From an uncultured Collinsella sp. (GTDB lineage Bacteria > Actinomycetota > Coriobacteriia > Coriobacteriales > Coriobacteriaceae): a stretch of 17,160 nucleotides of DNA. Below the pieces are notes generated by a model that saw only the letters and a program-made list of their open reading frames with translations, had not been told where the DNA came from and did not search any database. The stretch lies in contig CABUUD010000032.1 of assembly GCA_902494585.1 (NCBI GenBank), forward strand, positions 1 to 17,160. The letters run 5' to 3'. The translations under genes were made by a program, and so were the position numbers. Below are positions 6,413-12,773 of the stretch, piece after piece; the stretch's first letter is position 1; each line of letters begins with the position of its first letter.

Positions 6413-6994
6413 TTACGAGAGTTTTTGAATCGCGCGCGCGACGCGGGCGATGGGTAGGCCCACCACGTTATAGAAGTCGCCCGAAATATCGTGCACGAGC
6501 ATGCGTCCGCCTGTGCCCTGAATGCCGTAGGCGCCGGCCTTGTCCATGGGCTCTCCCGAGGCGACGTAGTGCTCGATCTGCTCGTCGGTGAGCTCGTAGA
6601 ACGTCACGTCGGTCACATCGACAAAGGACAGACTCTCGGCGGCATGCGGGGCGGCCGTATCGCCTGCCTTAACGATGCAGACGCCGGTTGCGACCTGGTG
6701 CGTGCGGCCCGAAAGCTCACGGAGCATGGTGCGCGCCTCGTCCTCGGTTGCCGGCTTGCCCAGAATCTTGCCGTCAAAGGTTACGATGGTGTCGGCCGCG
6801 ACCGTTAGCTCATTGGGCTCGGCATGCTCGGCGGCAACGGCGGCGGCTTTTGCGCGTGCTAAGCGTTCAACGAGCGTAAGCGGGGCCTCGCCATCAAACG
6901 GCGTTTCGTCGATATCGGCAGGAATGATGCGAATGTCATAGTCCGCCTCGCGCATCAACTCGATGCGGCGCGGTGATTGCGAAGCCAAAATCAT
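6413..6994 (-). CDS. maf: Maf family nucleoside triphosphate pyrophosphatase
   Basis: Hydrolyses nucleoside triphosphates, usually dTTP/UTP or modified bases, to monophosphate and pyrophosphate. This is a house-cleaning role in the cytoplasm. The 193 residues match the family length. Motifs: ILASQSPRR at the very start (phosphate binding), VAADTIV with Asp68 as the likely catalytic base, GKILGKP, SGRTHQVATGV (95-105) and DKAGAYGIQG near the end. The ATG overlaps the stop of the DJ-1-like gene as ATGA, so translation is coupled. Which nucleotide is preferred cannot be told from sequence alone by eye. Confidence 0.94.
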   Translation of the reverse strand: MILASQSPRRIELMREADYDIRIIPADIDETPFDGEAPLTLVERLARAKAAAVAAEHAEPNELTVAADTIVTFDGKILGKPATEDEARTMLRELSGRTHQVATGVCIVKAGDTAAPHAAESLSFVDVTDVTFYELTDEQIEHYVASGEPMDKAGAYGIQGTGGRMLVHDISGDFYNVVGLPIARVARAIQKLS

Positions 6995-7533
6995 AGCTGA
7001 ATGCCCTCGGCGACTTTCTCGACGGCCTTGTCGCCGGCGAGCGTGCGCAGCAGCTCAAGCGCAAAGGGGAGCGACTGGGCCATGCCGCTAGCGGTGATGA
7101 TGTTGCCGTCTTGCGTAACCTTCTCGCCGGTATAGGCGCCTTCGGGGAAGCTTTTCTCAAAGCCAGGGAAGCACGTGGCGTGGCGCCCCTCGAGCAGGTC
7201 GAGCTCGCCCAGGATAAACGGGGCAGCGCAGATGGCGGCGACGTGCTTGGTCGCGGCGAACTCGCAGATCACGTCGCAGACGCGCTGATCTGCGCGCAGG
7301 TTGGTGGCACCGGGTAGGCCGCCGGGCAGCACGACGCAGTCGTACTCGTCAAAGTTGATCTCATCAAAGAGCGCATCGCAGGTCACGGGGATCTGCAGCG
7401 AGCTTACGACCTCACGCGTGGGCATAATCGAGACGAGCGTGGCACGCACGCCGCCGCGACGCATGACATCGACCATGGTCAAGCACTCAATAGTTTCAAA
7501 GCCATCGGCGGCGAGAACGGCAACGCTGGGCAT
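6991..7533 (-). CDS. DJ-1/YajL-like protein
   Basis: Member of the DJ-1/ThiJ/PfpI superfamily, closest in style to YajL/DJ-1. Members have been linked to glyoxal detoxification, chaperone and oxidative stress roles, and which applies here is open. The 180-residue protein starts MPSVAVLAADGFETIE, placing the conserved Glu at residue 13. VVLPGGLPGATNL and the nucleophile elbow AAICAAPF follow, with the reactive Cys at 102. I chose the ATG at 7531-7533 because AAAGGA lies six bases upstream. An in-frame ATG at 7557 would add eight residues without a ribosome site. It overlaps maf by four bases. Confidence 0.9.
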   Translation of the reverse strand: MPSVAVLAADGFETIECLTMVDVMRRGGVRATLVSIMPTREVVSSLQIPVTCDALFDEINFDEYDCVVLPGGLPGATNLRADQRVCDVICEFAATKHVAAICAAPFILGELDLLEGRHATCFPGFEKSFPEGAYTGEKVTQDGNIITASGMAQSLPFALELLRTLAGDKAVEKVAEGIQL

Positions 7534-7551
7534 GAGGGTTCCTTTCATAGA

Positions 7552-7575
7552 CGGCATACAATTAGCCGTCTTATA
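7552..7575 (-). promoter_or_regulatory. Possible promoter and leader hairpin of DJ-1/maf unit
   Basis: On the minus strand TATAAG (7570-7575) is a fair -10 box without a clear -35. Immediately downstream GACGGC/GCCGTC (7552-7557, 7565-7570) can form a 6-bp hairpin. A start of transcription near 7562 would leave too little leader for the ATG at 7557, which supports the later start at 7533. Confidence 0.3.
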
Positions 7576-7667
7576 CCCCGAAGACCTCCGCTTGCCACGC
7601 TCGATTTCCCAATGTTTAAAATAGCCCCGTCCGAATTAGCTATCCTCACCCATCCTCAACAATCTCA

Positions 7668-7711
7668 ATCTGTAACACCTAGACCCACTTTTGACCCTAA
7701 CTGTTACAGAT
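7668..7711. repeat. TGTAACA palindromic repeat, copy A
   Basis: ATCTGTAACA (7668-7677) is the exact inverse of TGTTACAGAT (7702-7711), 24 nt apart. The same arms recur in copy B about 80 nt further on. CAAGACA follows, matching CGAGACA after copy B. Possible roles are a pair of operator sites, a small RNA-forming hairpin, or a dispersed intergenic repeat. No gene starts within it. Confidence 0.8.
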
Positions 7712-7747
7712 CAAGACAAACGGAAACCGCCCCGACAAAACGTCTAA

Positions 7748-7792
7748 ATCTGTAACATCTACGGACCAAAACCGGGTCTTACTGTTACAGAT
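7748..7792. repeat. TGTAACA palindromic repeat, copy B
   Basis: ATCTGTAACA (7748-7757) and TGTTACAGAT (7783-7792) are identical to the arms of copy A, with a 25-nt middle of different sequence that contains GGACC...GGGTC. Arms conserved while the middle varies points to selection on the palindrome or to recent spread of the element. Confidence 0.8.
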
Positions 7793-7881
7793 CGAGACAG
7801 TCCCCAACAGCACCGCCCCGTTTGGGGAACGACTGCCATAGGTACGGCGGGCAGAGGCTCACTTTTTTCCTCGGTTTTTTC

Positions 7882-7911
7882 TTGACGGAATCTCACCTGT
7901 TGTAGTACTTT
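7882..7911 (+). promoter_or_regulatory. Candidate promoter of the beta-glucoside unit
   Basis: TTGACG (7882-7887) is a good -35 box. An 18-nt spacer leads to TACTTT (7906-7911), a poor -10. Transcription from here would produce a leader of about 200 nt with the hairpin at 7961-7990 before the permease gene. Low certainty because of the -10. Confidence 0.35.
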
Positions 7912-7960
7912 GTCCCAGTCTAAAAACGCGTGGACTTTTCTGGGCGCTAGCCACCTTTTT

Positions 7961-7996
7961 GCCACGCAACCGAGCAGTCGGTTGCGTGGCTATTTT
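7961..7996 (+). terminator. Leader terminator / attenuator hairpin
   Basis: A perfect 12-bp stem (7961-7972 with 7979-7990) closes a 6-nt loop and is followed by TATTTT. There is no plus-strand gene upstream that needs a terminator, so it most likely sits in the leader of the permease gene. GCGTGG at 7928-7933 could pair with CCACGC at 7962-7967 in the left arm, offering an alternative fold. CCCAG/CTGGG (7914-7918, 7940-7944) could form another hairpin. I recognise no known riboswitch, T-box or BglG-type site here. Confidence 0.6.
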
Positions 7997-8113
7997 CGTC
8001 TTGGCAGCAGGTACCACATGCACCGCCAGAAGACCGCACGAGCCCACCTTCCGACTGCAGGGAACAGACGCACGAGACGTGCATCTGCAAGACAGCAGAC
8101 GGAAGGGAGCCTA

Positions 8114-9094
8114 ATGGCAGGAACAAACACAATCAAGCAACAGGCCGCCGGGGCAGGAGCCACGGGCGCGGGACAGGCCAAGGCGGCGCTCCAGGTCTTT
8201 GCGGGCGGCGCCTGCTACGGCGCGATGGCCACGACCTACAAGCTCGCCTACGCCGCGAGCTTCACCTCGGCACAGGTGGTGGCGAGCCAGGCGTGGTTCG
8301 GCTGCCTCTTCTTCGCCCTCGCCACGCTCGCAGGGCACGCACTCGGGCACCGCTGGCAGCGCGTGGGCTGGAAGCTCGCCCTCAAGCTCATGGGCCTGGG
8401 AGCCCTCACCTGCCTCACCTCAATCCTCTACTGCTACGCCATGAGCGTGCTGCCCGCCCCGGTGGCGCTCACGCTCCTCTTCCAGTTCACGTGGCTGGGG
8501 CTCGTGTGGCAGACCGTCATGACGCGCCGGCCGCCGAGGCTCCTCCAAGTGGCCTCCGCCCTGGTCATCGTCTTCGGGACGGTCTTCGCCAGCGGCGTCT
8601 ACAAGACCGGCATCACCGGGTACGACCCCGTGGCCCTGCTCTGCGCGCTGGGGGCGGCCGTGTCCTGCTCCCTCTTTGTCACCCTCTCCGGCAAGGTCGA
8701 GGCCCCCTGCTCGTCCGAGCAACGCGGCGTCATCGTGTGCGCGGGCTCCGTGGTCATGTCGCTCACGGTGTGCCCGGACTACGTCGTCTCGGGCGTCCTC
8801 GCCCAGGGCATCCTGCCCTTTGCCGTCATCGCCGGCTTCTTTGGCATGCTCTGCCCGGTCCTGCTCTTCGGCATGGGCTCTCCGCACCTGCCCGCGGGCC
8901 TCTCCACTGTCATGGCCGCCGCGGAACTCCCCGCCGGCCTGCTCATCGCCATGATCGTCCTCGGCGAGCCGCTCGGCGTCGTCGAGTGGCTGGGCGTCGC
9001 CATCATCCTCGCCGGCGTGTGCCTGGCGCAGGTCCCCTCCCTGCTCGAAGACCGGGAGGCACGTCGCGCCGCCGCAGGACAAGCCGTCAGCTAG
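8114..9094 (+). CDS. EamA/DMT family permease
   Basis: Ten-helix transporter of the drug/metabolite superfamily. Substrate unknown. Its place before a glucosidase and a PTS permease suggests a sugar- or glycoside-related export or uptake role, which is only inference. The 326-residue protein has two repeats of hydrophobic segments, for example residues about 27-50, LFFALATLAGHALG, LTLLFQFTWLGLVW, VALLCALGAAVSCSLFVTLSG, and the closing LLIAMIVLGEPLGVVEWLGVAIILAGVCLAQV, shown in part and typical of the second EamA domain. A Gly/Ala/Gln-rich cytoplasmic N-terminus precedes it. AAGGGAG five bases before the ATG at 8114 fixes the start. The open frame upstream to 7910 lies over the leader hairpin and is not coding. 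Codon use is strongly C-ending. Confidence 0.88.
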   Translation: MAGTNTIKQQAAGAGATGAGQAKAALQVFAGGACYGAMATTYKLAYAASFTSAQVVASQAWFGCLFFALATLAGHALGHRWQRVGWKLALKLMGLGALTCLTSILYCYAMSVLPAPVALTLLFQFTWLGLVWQTVMTRRPPRLLQVASALVIVFGTVFASGVYKTGITGYDPVALLCALGAAVSCSLFVTLSGKVEAPCSSEQRGVIVCAGSVVMSLTVCPDYVVSGVLAQGILPFAVIAGFFGMLCPVLLFGMGSPHLPAGLSTVMAAAELPAGLLIAMIVLGEPLGVVEWLGVAIILAGVCLAQVPSLLEDREARRAAAGQAVS

Positions 9095-9216
9095 TCACCC
9101 CTTCACAGGCGGCCCGCGCACATCAGGGAAAGGGCCACGGGCCCGGCGCGCGAGGCCGCAAGGACGTTATAAAGCGTCCCCCGCAGAGATGGGGGCGCCA
9201 GAGAGAAGGAGGCACC

Positions 9217-10647
9217 ATGCCATTTCCAAAAGGGTTCCTTTGGGGAGGAGCCACCGCCGCCAACCAATGCGAGGGAGGTTATGACGAGGGCGGCCGCGGC
9301 CTTGCCAACGTCGACGTCATCCCACACGGGCCGGAGCGCAACGACGTAAGCCGCGGCCTGAGGCGCATGCTCGACTTTGAGCCCGGGTACTACTACCCGG
9401 CCCAGACGGGCATCGACTTCTACCACCACTACCGCGAGGACATAGCCCTCTTCGCGGAGATAGGCTTTAAGGTCTTTCGCCTCTCCATCGCCTGGAGCCG
9501 CATCTTCCCCAACGGCGACGAGGAGGAGCCCAACGAGGCCGGGCTCGCCTTCTACGAGGACGTGTTCCGCTGCTGCCGCGAGCACGGGATCGAGCCCCTC
9601 GTGACCATCACGCACTTCGACTGCCCCATCCACCTCGTCAAGAAGTACGGCGCCTGGCGAAACCGCACCCTTATTGAGCTCTACAAGCGGCTCGTGACGG
9701 TGCTCTTCAACCGCTACCGCGGCCTCGTGCGCTGGTGGATCACGTTCAACGAGATGAACATGATCTTGCACCGTCCCTTCATGGGTGCCGGCATCGTCCT
9801 CGAGCCCGGGGAGAATGCCCGCGAGGCCGAGTACCGCGCCGCGCACAACGAGCTCGTGGCGAGCGCCTGGGCCACCAAGATCGCCCACGAGGTCGACCCG
9901 GAGAACAAGGTAGGCTGCATGCTCGCCGCGGGAAGCTACTACCCCTACTCCTGTCGTCCCGAGGACGTTCGCGCGGCGCAGGTCAAGAACCAGGAGGACC
10001 TCTTCTTCGTGGACGTGCAGGCGCGCGGTCGCTACCCCGGCTACGCGCTCAAGATGCTCGAGCGCGAGGGCATCGACGTGGGCATGACCGCCGAGGACGA
10101 GCGCATCCTTGCGGAGAACACCGTCGACTTCATCTCGTTTAGCTACTACTCCTCGCGCTGCACCGCGGGCGACCCCGATTCCGTGGGCGGCGTCGCCGAG
10201 GGCAACGCCTTCGCCGGCGTGGAGAACCCCTACGTGCGCACGAGCGACTGGGGCTGGGTCATCGACCCGCTGGGGTTCCGCATCACGATCAACGACCTCT
10301 GGGACCGCTACCAGAAGCCGCTCTTTGTGGTGGAGAACGGCCTCGGCGCCTATGACGAGGTGCTTCCCGACGGCACGATCGAGGACGACTACCGCATCGC
10401 CTACCTGCGCGAGCACATCGAGGCCATGCGCGACGCCATCGAGCAGGACGGCGTCGAGATGCTCGGCTACACCACCTGGGGGCCGATCGACCTCGTGAGT
10501 GCGGGCTCCGGCGAGATGGAGAAGCGCTACGGCTTCATCTACGTGGACCGCGACAACCTGGGCAACGGCACGCTCGAGCGCAGGCGCAAGAAGAGCTTCT
10601 ACTGGTACCAACAGGCCATCGCCACCAACGGAGGCGACCTGGGCTAG
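9217..10647 (+). CDS. bglA: 6-phospho-beta-glucosidase (GH1)
   Basis: Cleaves phosphorylated beta-glucosides imported by the PTS, releasing glucose 6-phosphate and glucose or an aglycone in the cytoplasm. The 476-residue protein is a full-length glycoside hydrolase family 1 member. FLWGGATAANQCEGG opens the barrel, TFNEMN carries the acid/base Glu179, and VVENGLGA carries the nucleophile Glu373. SAGSGEMEKRYGFIYVD (428-444) holds the Ser, Lys436 and Tyr438 that in this family bind the 6-phosphate. AGAAGGAGG lies just before the ATG. The 122-nt gap after the permease gene contains small GC hairpins, one ending near the ribosome site. The EIIBC gene follows 31 nt after the stop. Confidence 0.94.
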   Translation: MPFPKGFLWGGATAANQCEGGYDEGGRGLANVDVIPHGPERNDVSRGLRRMLDFEPGYYYPAQTGIDFYHHYREDIALFAEIGFKVFRLSIAWSRIFPNGDEEEPNEAGLAFYEDVFRCCREHGIEPLVTITHFDCPIHLVKKYGAWRNRTLIELYKRLVTVLFNRYRGLVRWWITFNEMNMILHRPFMGAGIVLEPGENAREAEYRAAHNELVASAWATKIAHEVDPENKVGCMLAAGSYYPYSCRPEDVRAAQVKNQEDLFFVDVQARGRYPGYALKMLEREGIDVGMTAEDERILAENTVDFISFSYYSSRCTAGDPDSVGGVAEGNAFAGVENPYVRTSDWGWVIDPLGFRITINDLWDRYQKPLFVVENGLGAYDEVLPDGTIEDDYRIAYLREHIEAMRDAIEQDGVEMLGYTTWGPIDLVSAGSGEMEKRYGFIYVDRDNLGNGTLERRRKKSFYWYQQAIATNGGDLG

Positions 10648-10678
10648 CCGCCCGGGCAATATCGCTAAGGAGAAAATA

Positions 10679-12127
10679 ATGGCTGAAAAATACGACGATC
10701 TGGCCAGATCCATACTCGAGAACGTAGGCGGCGCCGAGAACGTCGCCAGCGTCGCGCACTGCATCACGCGCGTGCGCTTCAAGCTCAAGGACGAGTCCCG
10801 CGCCAACACTGCCAAGATCGAGGCCCTCAAGGGCGTTATCCAGGTCATCCAGGCCAACGGCCAGTACCAGGTGGTCGTGGGTAACATCGTCGAGGACGTC
10901 TACGACGCGGTCTTGGAGGCCGGCAACTTCTCGGGCGGCGCAAGCGCCGACGACGAGCCCCAGGGCGATAAGACCGTTGCCTCCGTCGTCATCGACCTCA
11001 TCTCTGGCATCTTCCAGCCCATCCTGGGACCGCTTGCCGCCGCAGGTATCATGAAGGGACTGCTTGCCCTCATCACCTACTTCGTCCCGGCCTTTGCAAA
11101 CGACGGCCTCTACACGCTGCTCTACACCGTGGCTGACGGCTTCTTCTACTTCCTCCCCGTCGCCCTGGCGTTCAGTGCCGCGCGCAAGTTCCGCATGAAC
11201 GAGTTCACCGGCGTGGCAATCGGCGTGGCGCTCCTCTACCCGACGATGGTCGCCCTGACCTCGGGTGAGGCGCTCGGCAGCATCGACCTCGGCGTGGCCG
11301 GCACGTTCTCGTGGTACGCCACCGCCCTCGGGGTCCCCATCATCATGCCCGTGTCCGGCTACGTGAGCTCGGTGATCCCCGTCCTTCTCATGGTGTGGTT
11401 CGGCTCTATCCTTGAGCGCTGGCTCAAGAGCTGGATACCGGTTGCGCTCAAGATGTTCCTCGTCCCGCTCGCCACGATGACGGTCTCCATCGTCTTGGGC
11501 TACCTCGTCATCGGCCCGGTGGCCACCCTCATCACCAACCTGCTGAGCGCGGCGTTCTCGTTCATCTTTCAGCTTCCCGTGGTTGGTTCCGTCCTGGGCA
11601 GCGCCCTGGCCGGCGGACTGTGGATGTGTCTCGTCATCTTTGGCTTCCACTGGAGCCTCATCCCCATCTCCATCATGAACCTGAACACCCTCGGCCACGA
11701 CAGCGTGCTCGCCGCCACCATCGGCCACGGGTTCGCGCTCGGAGCGGTCATCTTTGCCATGTACCTCAGAAACAAGGACGAGCGCTTCCGCGGCATCGCC
11801 CTTCCCGCGATGATCTCCGCCTTCTTCTTCGGCGTCACCGAGCCGGGCATCTACGGCATCGCCCTGCCCAACAAGCGCGCATTCGTCGTGGCATGCCTGA
11901 GTTCCGCCGTTGGCGGCGCCATCGTGGGAATGACAGGCGCCCTCATGTACATCTCGGGCGGCCTCGGCGTCTTCAACCTGCTCAACTTCATCGACGGGAC
12001 CCCTGGTGGCGCCGGGATCTCTCACATGATCTTCGCGATCATCGCCTCGCTCGTCTCTGCCGTCCTGGCCTTTGTTATCGAGTTCATCACCTACCGGCCC
12101 AACGACGAAGAGGAAGGCGCCCGCTAG
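10679..12127 (+). CDS. PTS beta-glucoside transporter subunit EIIBC
   Basis: Membrane permease that takes up and phosphorylates beta-glucosides (Glc family, Bgl type), supplying the neighbouring 6-phospho-beta-glucosidase. In 482 residues the N-terminal EIIB domain has VAHCITRVRFKL with phosphorylated Cys28. A linker near 85-100 leads to an EIIC domain of about ten hydrophobic segments with GFHWSLIPI and the conserved GVTEPGIYG (about 386-394). It ends at TYRPNDEEEGAR without an EIIA domain, whereas BglF-type full proteins are about 600 or more residues. EIIA must come from another gene not in this window. TAAGGAG seven bases upstream of the ATG sets the start. Confidence 0.94.
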   Translation: MAEKYDDLARSILENVGGAENVASVAHCITRVRFKLKDESRANTAKIEALKGVIQVIQANGQYQVVVGNIVEDVYDAVLEAGNFSGGASADDEPQGDKTVASVVIDLISGIFQPILGPLAAAGIMKGLLALITYFVPAFANDGLYTLLYTVADGFFYFLPVALAFSAARKFRMNEFTGVAIGVALLYPTMVALTSGEALGSIDLGVAGTFSWYATALGVPIIMPVSGYVSSVIPVLLMVWFGSILERWLKSWIPVALKMFLVPLATMTVSIVLGYLVIGPVATLITNLLSAAFSFIFQLPVVGSVLGSALAGGLWMCLVIFGFHWSLIPISIMNLNTLGHDSVLAATIGHGFALGAVIFAMYLRNKDERFRGIALPAMISAFFFGVTEPGIYGIALPNKRAFVVACLSSAVGGAIVGMTGALMYISGGLGVFNLLNFIDGTPGGAGISHMIFAIIASLVSAVLAFVIEFITYRPNDEEEGAR

Positions 12128-12260
12128 CTTGCGCCTCTTCTCGACCAGCTCCATGTAATTGAGGAGCAGTTGAGGTGGGTGAGGGCCGAGGGCGATCAAG
12201 GTGGCCGCCCTCGGCCCGGGACAACCTGCCAGAAGGCGTTTAGCTTTCTCGGGCGGCGCT
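12128..12260. other. Spacer after the PTS gene with a 12-bp hairpin
   Basis: GGGCCGAGGGCG (12183-12194) pairs perfectly with 12206-12217 around an 11-nt loop, 55 nt after the PTS stop. No T-run follows, so termination would have to be rho-dependent or U-independent. On the minus strand a short frame reads PPQLLLNYMELVEKRRKL, which I do not recognise and which may be decayed mobile-element sequence. No gene is supported. Confidence 0.45.
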
Positions 12261-12684
12261 GAAATGAACTGCGCCCCGATACTTGGACGGGTCAATTAGC
12301 GGCCTATGCCGCACATGGGGACTGATTCCGGAACTCCTCCGGGGTCAGCCCCTTTTGCTTAGCCCGCCTCCTCTTGTTCCAGTGAACGGTATAGGCTTCG
12401 AGGTCCCGCTTGAACTCCTCGAAGCTCCGCCACGTCCGGTTCCTGTAGAATTCGTCCTTCAGGCGCCCCGGCAGCAGCTCCGTCGCATGAGCTTGCTCTC
12501 GCACGCCGCCGGCCCCGGCCGGGTCCGGGCACCCTTCGGCCTCCCGCCGGCCTTCGGCGCGCCCGTACCCCCTGTCGCAAAGCTCTGCTGCAAGAGTCCT
12601 CAGCGTGGCGTCGTGCCTGACTCTCCCGTCCATAAAGAAGCCCCCATTTTTAATGTTCAAGAAATGAGGGGGCGGTTCAATTTC
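12261..12684 (-). mobile_element. Internally deleted IS3-family (IS150-like) element
   Basis: The ends form imperfect terminal inverted repeats: GAAATGAACTGCGCCCC from 12261 and, on the other strand, GAAATTGAACCGCCCCC from 12684, each followed by a related CTTGGAC/CTTGAAC. About 420 bp remain, against roughly 1.4-1.5 kb for a full element. It contains only the beginning and end of the transposase genes. I see no target-site duplication. It lies between the beta-glucoside unit and the rlmD-like gene. The exact edges are uncertain by a few bases. Confidence 0.65.
12304..12633 (-). pseudogene. IS3-family transposase remnant, OrfA start joined to OrfB end
   Basis: The minus-strand frame begins MDGRVRHDATLRTLAAEL, the helix-turn-helix start of an IS150-type OrfA. 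It then passes through a scrambled Arg/Gly-rich stretch and ends LKDEFYRNRTWRSFEEFKRD and YTVHWNKRRRAKQKGLTPEEFRNQS, the C-terminal end of the OrfB integrase. The whole DDE catalytic core is missing, so it cannot transpose itself. The frame also opens at an upstream ATG (12660) without a ribosome site. A neighbouring frame keeps GRPKGA, a linker typical of OrfA ends, so more than one deletion or frameshift probably occurred. Confidence 0.75.
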
Positions 12685-12738
12685 GGGACGGGGATTAAAT
12701 AATCATTCGGTGCAAATTGATTATTTAATCCCCGTCCC
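12685..12738. repeat. 54-nt perfect palindrome beside the IS end
   Basis: Arms of 21 nt (12685-12705 and 12718-12738) pair without mismatch around a 12-nt loop. The outer part is G/C (GGGACGGGG) and the inner part A/T (ATTAAATAATCA). It begins one base after the IS end and lies 36 nt downstream of the minus-strand methyltransferase gene. It may be that gene's terminator, although no clean T-run follows, or a separate palindromic repeat that attracted the IS. Confidence 0.8.
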
Positions 12739-12773
12739 AGAAAAATCATCGGGCGTGGCCTTGGGCAAACAGT

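Noticed and set aside
7668..7792. CRISPR array
   Set aside because: Only two units, each itself palindromic with 24-25 nt inside the arms, and no cas genes nearby.
7910..8113. N-terminal extension of the permease frame
   Set aside because: It would translate through the leader hairpin, while a good ribosome site precedes the ATG at 8114, where the permease-like sequence begins.
7882..8113. BglG/LicT antiterminator site or T-box in the leader
   Set aside because: I could not find the conserved RAT sequence overlapping the terminator, nor a T-box motif. Only a generic alternative pairing is visible.
8293..9216. Extension of the bglA frame upstream through the permease gene
   Set aside because: Arg/His/Pro-rich shadow. 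GH1 starts at the ATG at 9217 with a strong ribosome site.
9103..10887. Minus-strand open frame of 594 codons opposite bglA
   Set aside because: Same antisense artefact. The plus strand carries a complete GH1 enzyme with all catalytic residues.
10535..12295. Minus-strand open frame of 586 codons opposite the PTS gene
   Set aside because: It mirrors the high-GC codon pattern of EIIBC, is rich in Glu/Asp/His/Arg/Gly as antisense frames are, and has no ribosome site or recognisable domain.
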